A stretch of 64,000 bases of DNA, taken from Auricularia sp. M13. Taxonomy: Eukaryota > Basidiomycota > Agaricomycetes > Auriculariales > Auriculariaceae. Below are positions 22,471-33,919 of this stretch, piece after piece (position 1 is the stretch's first letter; each line of letters starts with the position of its first letter). A program made the translations under genes and the position numbers. A model generated the notes under the pieces. The model was not told where the DNA came from. It saw nothing but the letters and a program-made list of their open reading frames with translations, and ran no database searches. The stretch is from positions 2,418,001 through 2,482,000 of the forward strand of contig CM073199.1 of NCBI GenBank assembly GCA_037042915.1, given 5' to 3'.

Positions 22471-25026
22471 TCACACCTTCTCTCCAATCGCGTAGATCGT
22501 TTGCTGGGGATGGCAGGACGGAATCTATGCAAGCATCAGAGCTGTCAGGGTCAAAGCAAAAATAAGACGCACTATAGGGATGACAGAAGCGTCGACCTGG
22601 CAGTGGAAGACTAATCAGAAACGCGTGGCACAGCAAGCAACTTCGCAGCCGAGCCACTGACCACGCGAAGGTTACGGGTGCCATACACCCTGAGGCGATC
22701 GTCCACGACACCGCGCTCCTCGCGCGGGACCATCGCCGCGGTGCCGACGGGATGCCAAATGGTCGACGCGTGCCGCCTAACATACCGCGGCAGCTCGTCG
22801 TCGCTGACGTCCGGACCCGGGTCGACATGTCGCACGAAAACCGCGCCGAGCGGACCCGCCTGCATGACGCGCCGCGAGAAGCGGACGATGTCCATGAAGA
22901 TGTCGAAGTCTAGCGGGTGGCTGAAATACCGCGGGTCAATGCGCGGCGGTGCGAGAGGGTCGGCGGATGCGATGTGGATGCTGCCACGCGAGAAGGGGCG
23001 CAGCAGAATGGTGATGTGCGTGTGGTATCGCTTTCCGGGCTCTGGCACGCTGTCGAAAGTTTCGAACACTGGAGCCTGTATGATTCTGGTGTGCGAGTTG
23101 TGGGTCAGATATCTCCGGGAGTGGCGAGGACGGACTCAGCCTGTGCTTGAGATCTGTCCGCCAGCCATGACTTGAGCAGGGCGTGCTGTCGCGGCTGATC
23201 GGAAGCCGTCCCTGGGATCCCCTGTTGAGCCTGCACTTTATACCGCTCGATTGATTCGGGAGACGCGATGGTTTCAAGATTCATAAGAGACACTGCAGAG
23301 TGGATGCACGAATACTTTCCGGTCAAGTTCGTACTGCCGGTCACGTGCCCTCGTCAGTCACGAGTCTCAAAGCCCTGAAACGCAGAACGCACTATTGATC
23401 CCACAAACGTTCGTGGACCAGAGGGTCTCGCATCTCATCCCACGTATCGCACTCCGGAGATACCTCGTAGGACATAGGCATGTAAACGTGGTCCTCTGTG
23501 AGATGGTGAGCAACCCAGGGCGATGCGTATGAGGGTCATAACTGACGCAAATTCTCTCCTACACCAGGAAGATTGACCAAAGGCTCGATACCATGAGCTC
23601 GCAAAAGCTCCGCATTTCCGATGCCGGAGAGCTCAAGTATTTGAGGAGTTTGTATCGTCCCTGAACTCTCGATAAGGCGTGTTTTCGAACTGCTAAAAGC
23701 GCACTCACCGGCGGAGAGAATGATCTCCGTGCCCGCGCGAGCGTGAAAGCGCGCTTCCCCAACAACAAATTCGACGCCTCGTGCGGTCAACAGGCCGTTG
23801 TCACGCTCATGCCCAAAAGTGACCTTGGTCACCTGCGCTCCCGTGACGAGAAGAAGCTTCGGGCGATGAGCATTGGACTGCCAGTACGCCTTGAAATTTT
23901 GAGCACGACTGACAGCGGAAGGCACGCAGTATCATACCGGAGCTGCGTAGCTGCGCGTGGCGGACTTAGGGTCGACGGTCGCACTGAAAGCCCATGCCCC
24001 TACGTTGTAACCATTGCTCTGTGCTGGCTTCAGTGAGGGCTCTTCGAATCGATGAACGCAGCCTGCACACAGGATTTGAGTTAATGGTAGCCCCGCACGC
24101 TACGAGCGCCTGAATAAATGCTTCGTGATTGGTGTTGAACCAAGTCGGGTACGAGATGACAACGGGACCCGAGGTGCCGTGGAAATCGGGATTGAACTTC
24201 GCGCTGTATCGCGTTTGGATCTCTTCGGACGCGTCTACTGCCGTCTCTGACTGGACGGAAATGTAAGCAAATGGCTACTTCTGGGTCAGCGGCTCATACC
24301 TTCTTGAAATAGCGGACGAACTCCTCGAATGTCCATGATCCTCCACCGAGTTGTACGAAAGCTGCAGGAATTGAGGACTCACGTTACGGAGATGTGGTCG
24401 CATACCATCATATTCCGCCTTGGAAGCGCTGAAGACAATTCAACGGTCAGTGTAACAGGGAGAGCACTGCTGCACCGCACCGAGTGTTCGTCATGAAGTT
24501 GATCTAAAGCCTGAATCGTCAACACTGCGTGCAACCACAGCGCGCGGCGTACCGCAGAGGTCCCGCCAACGACTTTTCCGCTGCAAAATAAAATAAAATA
24601 ACGCGTAAATGGGCGGTTTTTGAAAGCCAAGCACAAGTATTGTTACGGACCGTGGCATGGGCAGCTTCCTATCGTCTAGCGCAGCCTGTGGCTCCGTTAC
24701 GAACTTCCAATCCACATCGGAGCCAATAGCGCGTCCAAGGTAGCCTGCGGCCGAAATGTAAGTCGTCGCGTGCGCTACGCGTACCGTCACTCACCTGGCA
24801 CGTTGATTTCAGGCATATTTGTAACATATTCGCCAGCTTCTATGACCCCAACGGTCTTGGTAACATCTTCAGAGAGCCTGAGCAAGTATGTAGCTTCAGC
24901 GCCGTTGTATCAGGATCGCGCAAGCCAGACGAACCTCGCAGCGACAACCAGGCCGGCCGTTCCACCGCCGACGACGAGGTAGTCGAACTCCGTCGCGCAG
25001 AACGTCTCTGGCGCAACGATAGGCAT
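22471..25026 (-). CDS. GMC oxidoreductase, aryl-alcohol-oxidase-like, with an apparent frameshift
   Basis: FAD enzyme of the glucose-methanol-choline family. Relatives oxidise aromatic alcohols or other alcohols and make H2O2 for lignin decay. Start ATG 25026: MPIVAPETFCATEFDYLVVG leads into GGGTAGLVVAARLSED, the Rossmann FAD site, then GVIEAGEY. GKVVGGTSAV is the second family signature. Later exons: GSWTFEEFVRYFKK, TRYSAKFNPDFHGTSGP, AGTIQTPQILELSGIGN, GVGENLQDHV. Active-site pair: STIWHPVGTAAM and, across introns, VVDASVIPI plus IPSCHPQQTIYAIGEKV; TGA at 22471. No signal peptide, unlike secreted aryl-alcohol oxidases; an in-frame Met at 25176 does not add one. Near 23106 the frame shifts: LATPGDI then stop, while the expected YLTHNSHTRIIQAPVFE runs in another frame with no workable intron between. 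Otherwise complete. Either a young pseudogene or an assembly indel. Confidence 0.75.
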
Positions 25027-25754
25027 GGCTACGAGTATGTGGTCCAGGCGCTGGCAGTAGCATCGCGACTTTAATAGCAGGCGCGAATGTGCAGCGCGGG
25101 CCGAGTTGAAGAGAGCTTCCCGGTCGGAAGCAGACGCGTCTCGGAGGCTTCGATTTGTTCCCACATCAACGCGCACAATGGATCGAGTTTCTTAGCTGTA
25201 GGTAGGGGTAACGAGGTATAGTCAACTTGTGAGTGCTGAATTGATCACTGACGAAGCCAAGTGTCAATGGGCTGAGCCATTATATCATTGAGTGAGCATC
25301 CCACATCCTCCAAGTATCATGAACAGTCGCCACATTCCCACAGCGCAGTCGTCGCTTCTCACGGCCAATCCCCTGATCCTCCGGGGTGTCCAACTGATGG
25401 CTGTATGTTGGGGCCTTCGTCGCCGCGTCGGATGGTGGCCGCGAAGCATGAGACGGTATAAGAGAGGAGGACGATTGTGGCGGTGGCGAGTTTTATGCTG
25501 CTTATGCGTTATTGAGAGTCGAGACGTCGATATATTTGAGCGGGCAGGACGTGCAGGATGACTTGACATTACTGACAGGTTTATTCCCTCTGGGGAACTA
25601 TTGCTGTGGTAGCGGCTTAACAGAGTCATGGACGCCTGCCGGCGCGACGGGCTACGGAGGATACGTTACTGCCTGAGGATTCACACCGCTCTAGGGCGCT
25701 GTTGAGCTCCAACAAGATGAAGGAGGGGAGTATCGGAAGCGGCCGCAGTTGTTG
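25027..25754. other. Divergent region between GMC gene and BAG gene
   Basis: No supported gene. The right end carries the heat-shock elements of the BAG gene, listed separately. A minus-strand GATATAATGG about 255 bp upstream of the GMC start is a weak candidate TATA box. Confidence 0.4.
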
Positions 25755-25793
25755 TTCGGGAAAATTCCGCGGCGGAAGTTCTGGAACATCTTC
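25755..25793 (+). promoter_or_regulatory. Heat-shock element cluster (HSF1 sites)
   Basis: 25755-25767 reads TTC-GG-GAA-AA-TTC, a perfect three-unit heat-shock element (alternating TTC and GAA with two-base gaps). A second, imperfect cluster follows at 25775-25793: GAA, TTC, GAA and TTC, with the TTC-TG-GAA pair correctly spaced. The cluster lies 40-80 bp upstream of a TATA box and about 150 bp upstream of the BAG-domain ATG. That is the expected place for heat-shock-factor control of an Hsp70 co-chaperone. Confidence 0.7.
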
Positions 25794-25833
25794 CGCTGCT
25801 GTCGCGAACACTCTCGAACGCTCCCCGCGCAGT

Positions 25834-25841
25834 CATAAATA
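25834..25841 (+). promoter_or_regulatory. TATA box of BAG-domain gene 1
   Basis: CATAAATA, 65 bp upstream of the ATG at 25906 and downstream of the heat-shock elements. Confidence 0.55.
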
Positions 25842-25905
25842 CGCGCTCCCCCGCTCCACATGGCGTCAACATACCAGTACCCCTTACCATCGCTCGCACG
25901 ACACC

Positions 25906-27723
25906 ATGTTCTACGTTCGTCCTAACCACCCGTACTACGCGCCTCGCTACGCCTACCCCGGCTCGTCCTACTACGCCCAGCCCGAGCCCGAGCCTCGCAT
26001 CTCACAAGAAGAGCTCGCGCGCGAACGATACCTGAAGGCCCTCCGCGAGCAACAGGCGGCCCGCAAGGCGTACGCTGATGCTGTCGCCGAACGCGAGCTG
26101 CGACGCATGGAGGAGCAGTACGGCGCCGAAGACCCGTACGCTCGCTACGGATTCCCGGCTACCCAGCGCCCTCGGTTCCAGCAGCGTTACTTCGACGAGC
26201 CCGAGGAGGACGAGGAGGAGGAGGACTATGCCCGCAACGCGCACTACGACAAATGGTCGGACGCCATTCGCGCCCGTGCTCTTGAGCAGGAACGCGCACG
26301 TGCCCTCGAACAGGAACGCGCACGCGAGATTGCCGCGGAGCACGAGCGCCAGCGTCTTCGTGCGGCGCAGCTCGCAGCGGAGCAGGAGCGCCAGCGCGCG
26401 CTCGCTGCCGCCGAAGAGCAGCGCCGCCAGGCTCATGCCTACAAGCAGGCCCAGGCCTACGCTGATGCGCTTCAGCAGAAGGTATGTCTATATTCTGTCG
26501 TTGTCATGCTGGTATTAATTCCACGTTCCCAGCAGATGAACTCAAAGCAGTCCAATCGCAAGCTCGGCCGTGTCACGCCGGATGTGCGACCTGTCCAAGA
26601 GAAGCAGTCGACGCCCGTCCGCATTCCCATCCGCTCTCGCTCGCCTCCGCGCCCCGCTCCCGCTCCCGCTCCCAGTCCCGCTCAGCCCACTGCGACCTCC
26701 AAGCCCGAGCCCGAGCCTGCATCTGCTACGCCCGAGCCGACAACCGCACTCACCGCCATTGCCGCCGTCGAGTCCACGCTCTCCAAGCTACGCGAAGCGT
26801 TCTCCCTGCCATCCCAGCTCGAGTTCAAGGCGCCGCGCGAGCTCAGCTTCTCGATGACCAACGCGCCCGTGCGCGCGTACGAGTATGAGCTTGGCAAACT
26901 GCTCGAGAAGCTCGACGAGGTCGAGAGCGCGGGCGTCGCGGAGATTCGCAAGGAGCGCAAGCGCGTCGTCGAGCTCGTCGAGGGCGCGCTTGGCGAGCTC
27001 GAGCGGAAGGTGGCCGAGGAGTGGAGGAAGACGCACCCCGACGAGGAGGCCCCGAACACGAAGGACGACGAAAAGATGGACGTCGAGCACGCCGATTCCG
27101 CGTCTGCCACCATCGCCGAGGACCACATGGACCTCGAGCCCGCTGCCGCCGAGCCTGTCGCAGTCGAGCCTGCCGCAGAGTCGTCGGAGTCTTTGCCTTC
27201 TCCAAGCACGGACGCCTCCGCCTCCGCCACCGCCGGACAATCCTCTGCTGCCCATCCAATGGAGGTCGAACCTGCAACAGAGCCCACTGCTGTCGACCCT
27301 GCGGCAGAGCCATCGCCAGCGTCTGCTGCACCGGATGAACCCGAGTCTTCAGCTCCTCTTGCGATGGACGTCGAGCCCTCGCCCGCGTCGTCTGATTCCT
27401 CCCCACCTGCGGACAGCTCGGATCCCGCTTCTTCTCTGAACGACTCGCACGACATCATGGACGCCGAACCCACCCCTCCATCTACCAACGCTGGCTCCGA
27501 GCCCGTCCGCATATCCATCACGCAAGACGTCCCGGCGCCCGCTGAGGCGCAGTCCGTCCCGGTCGTCGACGCGCAGCCTGTTCGTATCCACATCGCCGAG
27601 TCCTACTCGCCGTCGCATGACATCGCCGTCACCGAGCATTCAGATTCACCTTCGACTTCCGGGAACACCGTGCAGTCGGAGTCTTCTCCCCCTTTGCGGA
27701 CTGACGAGTTCGAAATGGTGTGA
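25906..27723 (+). CDS. BAG-domain protein 1, Hsp70 nucleotide-exchange co-chaperone type, 588 aa
   Basis: BAG domains bind the Hsp70 ATPase domain and speed nucleotide release. Two exons, 25906-26481 and 26533-27723. Residues 1-50 are Tyr/Pro-rich (MFYVRPNHPYYAPRYAYPGS). Residues 35-70 hold ELARERYLKAL and ARKAYADAVAERELRRMEE; a long Glu/Arg/Gln/Ala coiled coil follows to about residue 190 (EQERARALEQERAREIAAEH). Then a Pro-rich linker and the BAG domain at about 263-358: FSLPSQLEFKAPRELSF, NAPVRAYEYELGKLLEKLDE, EIRKERKRVVELVEG. The C-terminal 230 residues are acidic and disordered, with repeated MDVE/MDLE blocks (for example PLAMDVEPSPASS). In-frame codons upstream to 25702 are excluded because the TATA box and heat-shock elements sit there. 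The intron is 51 nt without stop codons, so retention would stay in frame. Paralogue at 39309. Confidence 0.78.
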   Translation: MFYVRPNHPYYAPRYAYPGSSYYAQPEPEPRISQEELARERYLKALREQQAARKAYADAVAERELRRMEEQYGAEDPYARYGFPATQRPRFQQRYFDEPEEDEEEEDYARNAHYDKWSDAIRARALEQERARALEQERAREIAAEHERQRLRAAQLAAEQERQRALAAAEEQRRQAHAYKQAQAYADALQQKVCLYSVVVMLVLIPRSQQMNSKQSNRKLGRVTPDVRPVQEKQSTPVRIPIRSRSPPRPAPAPAPSPAQPTATSKPEPEPASATPEPTTALTAIAAVESTLSKLREAFSLPSQLEFKAPRELSFSMTNAPVRAYEYELGKLLEKLDEVESAGVAEIRKERKRVVELVEGALGELERKVAEEWRKTHPDEEAPNTKDDEKMDVEHADSASATIAEDHMDLEPAAAEPVAVEPAAESSESLPSPSTDASASATAGQSSAAHPMEVEPATEPTAVDPAAEPSPASAAPDEPESSAPLAMDVEPSPASSDSSPPADSSDPASSLNDSHDIMDAEPTPPSTNAGSEPVRISITQDVPAPAEAQSVPVVDAQPVRIHIAESYSPSHDIAVTEHSDSPSTSGNTVQSESSPPLRTDEFEMV

Positions 27724-28382
27724 CCGTCATGCTTCCGTCGCTCTATGTACCTACGTTATTGTGTATGATACTTGTACTTGTACGATCTGCAATGAAGAGT
27801 ATCCATTCCTTATTCATGCGCCTTCATTACATATGATACATATTTCTCCAATGCTGAGCTTCTCGGGCGGAAGGCTTTCGGAGCCGTCCGGGTTTCCTTC
27901 CCTTTTTCTTCCTGTTCCACTCTTGCTGCAGCCTGAGCCTCTCCGCTCGACCCGCGCATACAGAAATTGGCTTTGTCTTGAGCTTGCGGGCCTTAGCGCA
28001 CTCATGTAGCCTGGGGTTTCGCCTCATTTCCGACCGAGCATTGGCCAACACCGTTCCGGCTCTAGAGTGCGCACTATGGGCATCGTAGTAGTAGAAGAAA
28101 CAGTCAACTATTGCATTATGTCCCGAGCGCCGAGCTATCTGCTGCCTTGAAATCAATTTCTGGCCGACGTCTACGCCTCCCCCGACTCCTTTGTCTCTCC
28201 CACTGCTCTTTTATCCTGAGCGTGCGCGCCTGAGAATATTTCGGTGAAAATTTTCTGCGTCATTATCAACGAGTCCCTCGTGCGTTACGTTTGGTCACTC
28301 AGTCGTCCTGCCTGAATCCCACACCGAACAACACCACAGAGAGGACTAGTGACGCATATCTCACATGAAGGTGTTTATATAT
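27724..28382. other. Convergent 3' region, no gene
   Basis: Between the stops of the BAG gene and the DUF6535 gene. Short frames only. Likely 3' untranslated regions and terminators of both. Confidence 0.55.
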
Positions 28383-31333
28383 TCATGCCGGGAGTAAATC
28401 GTCCGAGTGTCTACTGCTACCAAGTTCGACCAGACCTTGTTCAGGAGTACGCGGCCGGTGGAGAGGACAATACTCGCTCACGCATATGGGCGCGCGCCTG
28501 AACTCCTCGTCCAACGCCTGTATCATCTCTGTGTAGGCGTTGTTCTCACTGAGCTGAGAATCGAGGATGTCCTGCCACCACAAAGGCCGTAATTCGACGT
28601 TATGCTGAACGACACACAGGCACCGATTTCTAAAATAATGCTCATCAAATGTGCGTTTCTCACTGCTCCAAAGAGTCGAGGCGGTGGTCAGGAAGTTGGA
28701 GCTATCACACTCCGCAAAGTATGCACCAACGAACACATCTTGCGAGTCGTCGTTACGCTGTCGGGCGCAAAGAGCAGATGATAGGGTGACAGTGAGGGCG
28801 AGCCAGGAAGACCTGTCGATGCGCTTGCCCACATCGATGCTCAACATTGACCAAATGGACCGGTCGATTTCCGGAATAGCCAAAGGGCATAGAATGTGAT
28901 TCAATGATTCACTCAGTTCCGAATCTCGACGGAGAGGACCCTCTAGTGCTGCATTCAAAGCCCCCAAGCAAAATAAAACTGCGCAAGTGTAGGACGCCGG
29001 GGGGTCGGTCTCAGAGGGAAGTAATTTTTGGATGACATGCGCTACCGCGTGCCACAACTGCCTCGGCAGCACTCCACGCAATGCCATTCCCATGTAGAAA
29101 AGAACTTTGGCAACGTCGATTTCTGGAGAGAAGAACCGCCCAGCGGTCATGCAGTCCAGTAGGGAGGGACATCGTGCGATGAGAGCGTGGTCAATGCGGG
29201 GAATCCGCAGTAGAAGGCGACCGATGATGTCCGCCGAGGCCTTCGTGAGCACCGCGGTGAATTCCGCCTGGCAAATACGCGTGATGAGAACCGTGGCTAC
29301 AAGCTCCGCGACTGAGATCTCCTTATAACTCAGGTCAAAGTGGAGGCGATCAGCGGACTGCGAAGGAACAAGCTCCTCGGAAAGATAGCGTGCGATGACA
29401 GGCCAATCGTCGTCGAGCAACTGCTCGAAGTCGCAACACAGAAGGAGGCAAACAATCGCATCCACATGTTTCGAAAATATATCCTGTGCCGGCAGTGGCA
29501 TAAGAAGTACGGCAGTCGATGTCAATGTAGGCGAGGCCGTGCGCCACGCCGTAGCATTCTCGGCCACATAGAATATTCTCCAATTGAGGAACGCGTGCGC
29601 GAGAGCGGCGTCTGGATAGTCAGCTTTGGAGAGCACGTTATCGTCCAGAGAAGTGATATCACGGCGAAGGCGAGTGTCGTTTTCATATTCTGCGCCTTGC
29701 ATGCATAACAGACTGCGTACGACACGGAGAGCCTCTGCAGCATTATGCATGCCAGATGTCCTCGTAAGAGCAGTATCAGCAGTGAATGTGCGCAATCGGG
29801 GTTCCCGCCGCAGCAGGCACGCGAGAGCCGAGTCCAACTGGAGGGCGCCCAGGGCTTGCAGCCCAACAGCGACGGAATCACTATCCGATATTTCGAGGAT
29901 TGCCCACTGCAGGGCCGCCGCGTCAAGAGCATCACTGTTGCTTTTTGACCATCGAGAAAAGTAGGTGTCCGCCGATCTCTGGGCCTCGAGCGTGTCGATG
30001 ATAGATTGTAGGCGAGAAGCACGAGGTTTCCGGGAAGACGAAACGGTAGGCAACCCCTCTGCGCTCAGACGGGACGGGGCGAAGGTGGTATCCAGCGACC
30101 TGCGACGCGGCACTAGTTGTGACAGGATATCCAGCGCGGCAGATCCGTACTGCTGTAGTCGCGGAAGGGCACAAGCGCAGGTGCGAATAACGAGCAGCTC
30201 CACAGGGATTAGCTGCTTGCGTACCATGTGCGCGAGTGGAGTCGATGTTGGGCACTCTGGTATCCACACGGGAATCAGCGTGCAGCCAGCATAGAACACA
30301 ACCAAAATCAGGGCAAGGACGACAATCCAGATGCCAATGGCCCTATCCAGAGGCCACAGGAACGCGATGATGCCTGCAAAGAAAAGGAACAGCGAGAGGT
30401 GGAGGAGAACGGGGAGAACGGAGACCAGTTCTCCGATAGGCCAGTCGTTGAGCGCCTTGAAGAATATCTCCCGGCGGCGCGCCCAGTGTCTCGGGCTCTG
30501 AGCGGACGCGGTGTTACGAGACTTGTACTCGCGGATCCACTGCTTGATGAGAATGCAGAGGAACGCCACGGTGATCGAGAGCAAGAGACTGGTGAACCAG
30601 AGTCCGTTGATCCAACGTGATGAACGGGATGGGGAAAGCTCCAGCGAGGGCGGTGGTGGCAGCACCAAGCTAGCAGAAGCGTTGTTCGCCGACGCGATGA
30701 TGTACAGCGCAGCTGCCATGTACGCGGTGTTGTCGGGCTGGAGCAGCGCATAGCTCTCGATTACGAATGCGGTGACAACGGCTGAGAAGAGACCTGCCTA
30801 AGTAGTCTCAGCGCTCGACTCCCCGAGCTGCCAGTAGTTTAAGCGCTTACGAAAATGAGGAGAATGTCCAGCGTGCCGCTCCAGCCGTCGAGCATGTCGT
30901 TATCGTAGGCGGTCGCCTCCTTGCGGTACACTTTCCAAACGCGCGCCCCGTCATCGAGTTCGTGACCGAGGTGAGGGTCCGGTGGGAACTCTTTCTTGAA
31001 GTCGGTGTCAAGTTCGCCAATCGGGAGCTTGTACTCCTTGGCTGGCACAGAAACGTCTCCCTGATAGTCCTGGACGTAACATTGAGCAGTAAGTCAATGA
31101 AAATGCATGCACTGACCATAGGATGGTATGAAGAAGCGAGCAAGAGACTCAGATAAACCGAGCACCACACACGTTTCTGCCTCATGATAGCCTGCTACCA
31201 TCACGGCATCTCGGAAGGACATCCGTACAGAACCCGATTGGAATGAAATTGCATCAGCGCGTGGCAGCACTGTGGCAGCTGAGGGATCTACGCGGCACTG
31301 GGTGGCGGCGCCCTTGTGCTGAGCCGTCGACAT
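28383..31333 (-). CDS. DUF6535 multi-pass membrane protein
   Basis: Large basidiomycete membrane protein of unknown role. The N-terminal exon likely starts at 31333 (MSTAQHKGAATQCRVDPSAA); the exact first junction is uncertain. The next exon reads DYQGDVSVPAKEYKLPIGE and WSGTLDILLIF. It is joined by an intron (donor after LLIF, GTAAGC; acceptor CTTAG) to AGLFSAVVTAFVIESYALLQ, the diagnostic DUF6535 segment. More helices follow: INGLWFTSLLLSITVAFLCI, LPVLLHLSLFLFFAGIIAFL and AIGIWIVVLALILVVFYAGC. The remaining 550 residues are soluble and alpha-helical, one uninterrupted exon to a TGA at 28383. About 880 aa in total. Family members are abundant in mushrooms; no reaction is known to me. Confidence 0.75.
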
Positions 31334-32313
31334 CGTCTTCTGCGCCGGCGGAGCTGACCTTCCAGCCAGTGGTTAGCTCTCCATCCGATTTGTCAGAGTT
31401 GCGCGCAAGTTCAGCGGCCTGAGTGTAGCGCAACTTGTTCTGTCAGGTAGGTAGGTAGGTAGATTTGGAGTGTTCCCATGATCGGATTTCTCCGTTTCTT
31501 CTCTTGTAAATACAATTCTCGCAGCAGAACTGCACGCGGCCGCTCCATGCTCTCTGCGTCTTCAGACCTTTTGTACGCGCTGTCTTAAATGTCCACGGCT
31601 ATACACAGCTTGCAAAAAGTTATAATCTTTCGCCCAGATTCAGGCTGCTCAGCGCTCGACGGCACATTGGCCAACACGGTTCAGGCTCTGAAGAGTGCAA
31701 ACTGGCTATGGATTTCTTTTCGGACGGTCCAAGGACTCCAAACGCATTGTCACTGAAGCTTGCGCTATTTCTTGTACTCAGAGCGCTTTGCTGGCTGCTA
31801 CTTTCTTGCTGCGACACCTCCCCCCTGATGCAGCTCGGCTGCAACAATACCCTGTCTTTTGGATCGTCGCAGTGTCTGCAGTGGAAGCCTCCGACTCAAC
31901 GCGATTCCACCATTTTTTAAAGCATCGGCGTCACTCAACCGCGCTCTCCGCGGTCTACGTCCGCCGCATGCGCGGGGAAATCTGTGGAACTCAAATCCAA
32001 ATTCATGGACTACGTGAGCGCTACCCAGTAGTATTCTCAGTGCACGAATTTGGAATACTGCCCCAAGTTCTAACCGGACGAACGACGGAGCTGGATCACC
32101 GTCTCAACGCAGTTATCTGCGTTCGAGAAGCGCGGGGAACGAGCCACTGCAACCGCATCGCATGTCGCCGCGACGCCCGATGGTAAGAAGCCTTCTCTTC
32201 TCTCGAGCCCGGCGATTGGGGAAAGCAGGTCACATAACATGCCTCCGCAGGAATATAAGCAACTGCAAGATGCGCCCTAAGTATGCCAACCTTCTTGCCT
32301 ACCTCACCAGCTC
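31334..32313. other. Intergenic region with a GGTA microsatellite
   Basis: No supported gene. A run of four to five GGTA units lies at about 31445-31462. A frame at 31708-31920 has a hydrophobic stretch but no family match or good context. An upstream exon of the FAD oxidase could lie in the last 150 bp; none is convincing. Confidence 0.45.
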
Positions 32314-33919
32314 ATGGCAGTCAACGCTCTGCAGCACCGGTTCCCAACAAAAGTCGCCCTCATGGGCAGCGAGCTCTACGTCTCAGAAAACGCCAAATAC
32401 TGGTCTGCAACGTGTGTCCAAGAACCCGACGCGGTCTTCGTGCCGACCAGCGCCGAGGACGTTTCCGAGGCAGTCAAGCTGTTGGTCTCGTCCAACACGC
32501 CGTTTGCGATCCGCAGCGGAGGTGAGTCGTTGGACACACAAACCACTGCTCAAGCTTTTACCACTGTCAGGTCACATGCCAATCAAGGGTGCGGCTGGCA
32601 CGAACGACGGCGTCCTCATCAGCTTGTCTGGAATGAAGGCCATCGAGTTTCTCGACAATGACACGCTCATGTCCATTGGAGCGGGCGTTCGCTGGGGCGA
32701 GGTCTATGCCGCTGCGGAGTCAAGAGGCAGGGTCGTGGTCGGAGGACGGTGCGGGGACGTTGGCATCGGGTTGATCCTCGGCGGTGGCTTGTCGCTTCTC
32801 AGCGGCAGCTACGGGCTTGTATGCGACAGCGTCACCGAATTCAAAGTAAGGACCCTATCGGCGGCAAGACAGGCGCTTACGGACCCTTAGGTTGTTCTCG
32901 CGAGCGGCGAAATTGTGCTCGCCAACGAAGACGAACATCCCAACCTGTTCTGGGCATTGAAAGGCGGCAATAACAACTTCGGCCTTGTTACCAAGGTCGT
33001 CATCAAGACCTATCCAACGTTTACGGGATGGGGCGGCACGGTCGTCTACCTCGCGAGCCACGCGGCGCAGTTCACCGCGGCCGTCGAGCAGTTCATGCGC
33101 GAGGGTGTGAACGGCCCCAAGGCCGGCATTGTGCCCGTCTGGGTCGCCAAAAGCGACAAGGCCCCCGCCATGCTGCTTGCCATGATCTTCTATGTGGACC
33201 CGACGCCGTACCCAGCCTGCTTCAAGCCTTTCACCGACATCCCAATGTTCAAGAACCATCTGAAGCTTGCGACCCTCCGCAAAGTTATCAATGAACATGT
33301 GAGCGGCGGACAGGACGGCCTGAGGTACTGTCGCTCCCGCGAGCTCTCATGCGTGTCTTCTCCGTCCTGACGCATGCCACAGACGCGCGTTCATCGCGGG
33401 GAGTCTGCGGCTCGCCAGACGTGGTCGATATCCTCGGGAGCACGGTATTTGAGCCAGAATCCGTGAAGAATTTCATCAAACTCCCTGGCATAACGGTCGC
33501 TCAAGCTCTACAGCCGATCACGGCCCCCATGCTTACCGCCGGGGCACACTCGCTCACGGTCGATGTTTCAAAGGCGCCGTTCATATGTCAGGCTGCTCAC
33601 CACTACTCGTTCAATATGTTCCTTACTTTACCAACAGGGTATTGCATTACCGTCGTCTGGTCTGACGCGGAGCACGATTCTCTGGCGAACACAGCTCTCA
33701 AGGACGCGGAGCAGGCCGTCAGAGCAAAGGCCGGTGCCAAGGGGCTCGACGACCCCTTCATCTACATGAATGAGGGCGCGGGGATGCCGACCCAGCCTGG
33801 CTTTGAGAGTTTCGGCCACGAAGCGCTGTCGAAGCTCAAGCATCAGGGACGCGTACGACCCGGATGGTAAGCTCCATTCTCTCCTTGGTGGGCCTGGAAG
33901 ATTCCTGCTTGAGAACTGA
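32314..33919 (+). pseudogene. BBE-type FAD-linked oxidase with two single-base frame breaks
   Basis: Flavoprotein of the PCMH/berberine-bridge family, whose members oxidise sugars, alcohols or secondary metabolites with O2. Exons: 32314-32521, 32571-32845, 32891 onward. Start MAVNALQHRFPTKVALMG is provisional. FAD domain: EPDAVFVPTSAEDVSEAVKL and PFAIRSGGHMP, whose His would bond FAD. Then GGRCGDVGIGL with a Cys at the second covalent FAD position of bicovalent enzymes, GLVCDSV, HPNLFWALKGGNNNFGLVTK. The substrate domain runs ...RRAFIAGSL, then must change frame near 33414 to read VVDILGSTVFEPESVKNFIK. FIWYCITVVWSDAEHD is joined across an intron. After ALSKLK (33840) the frame changes again to IRDAYDPDGK and a stop at 33917. 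No introns explain these shifts. Probably a recently broken gene; assembly errors are the alternative. Confidence 0.6.

Noticed and set aside
31708-31920. Possible small secreted protein with a hydrophobic N-terminus
   Set aside because: The hydrophobic segment lies too far from the start for a good signal peptide. No TATA box, and the rest is uninformative.
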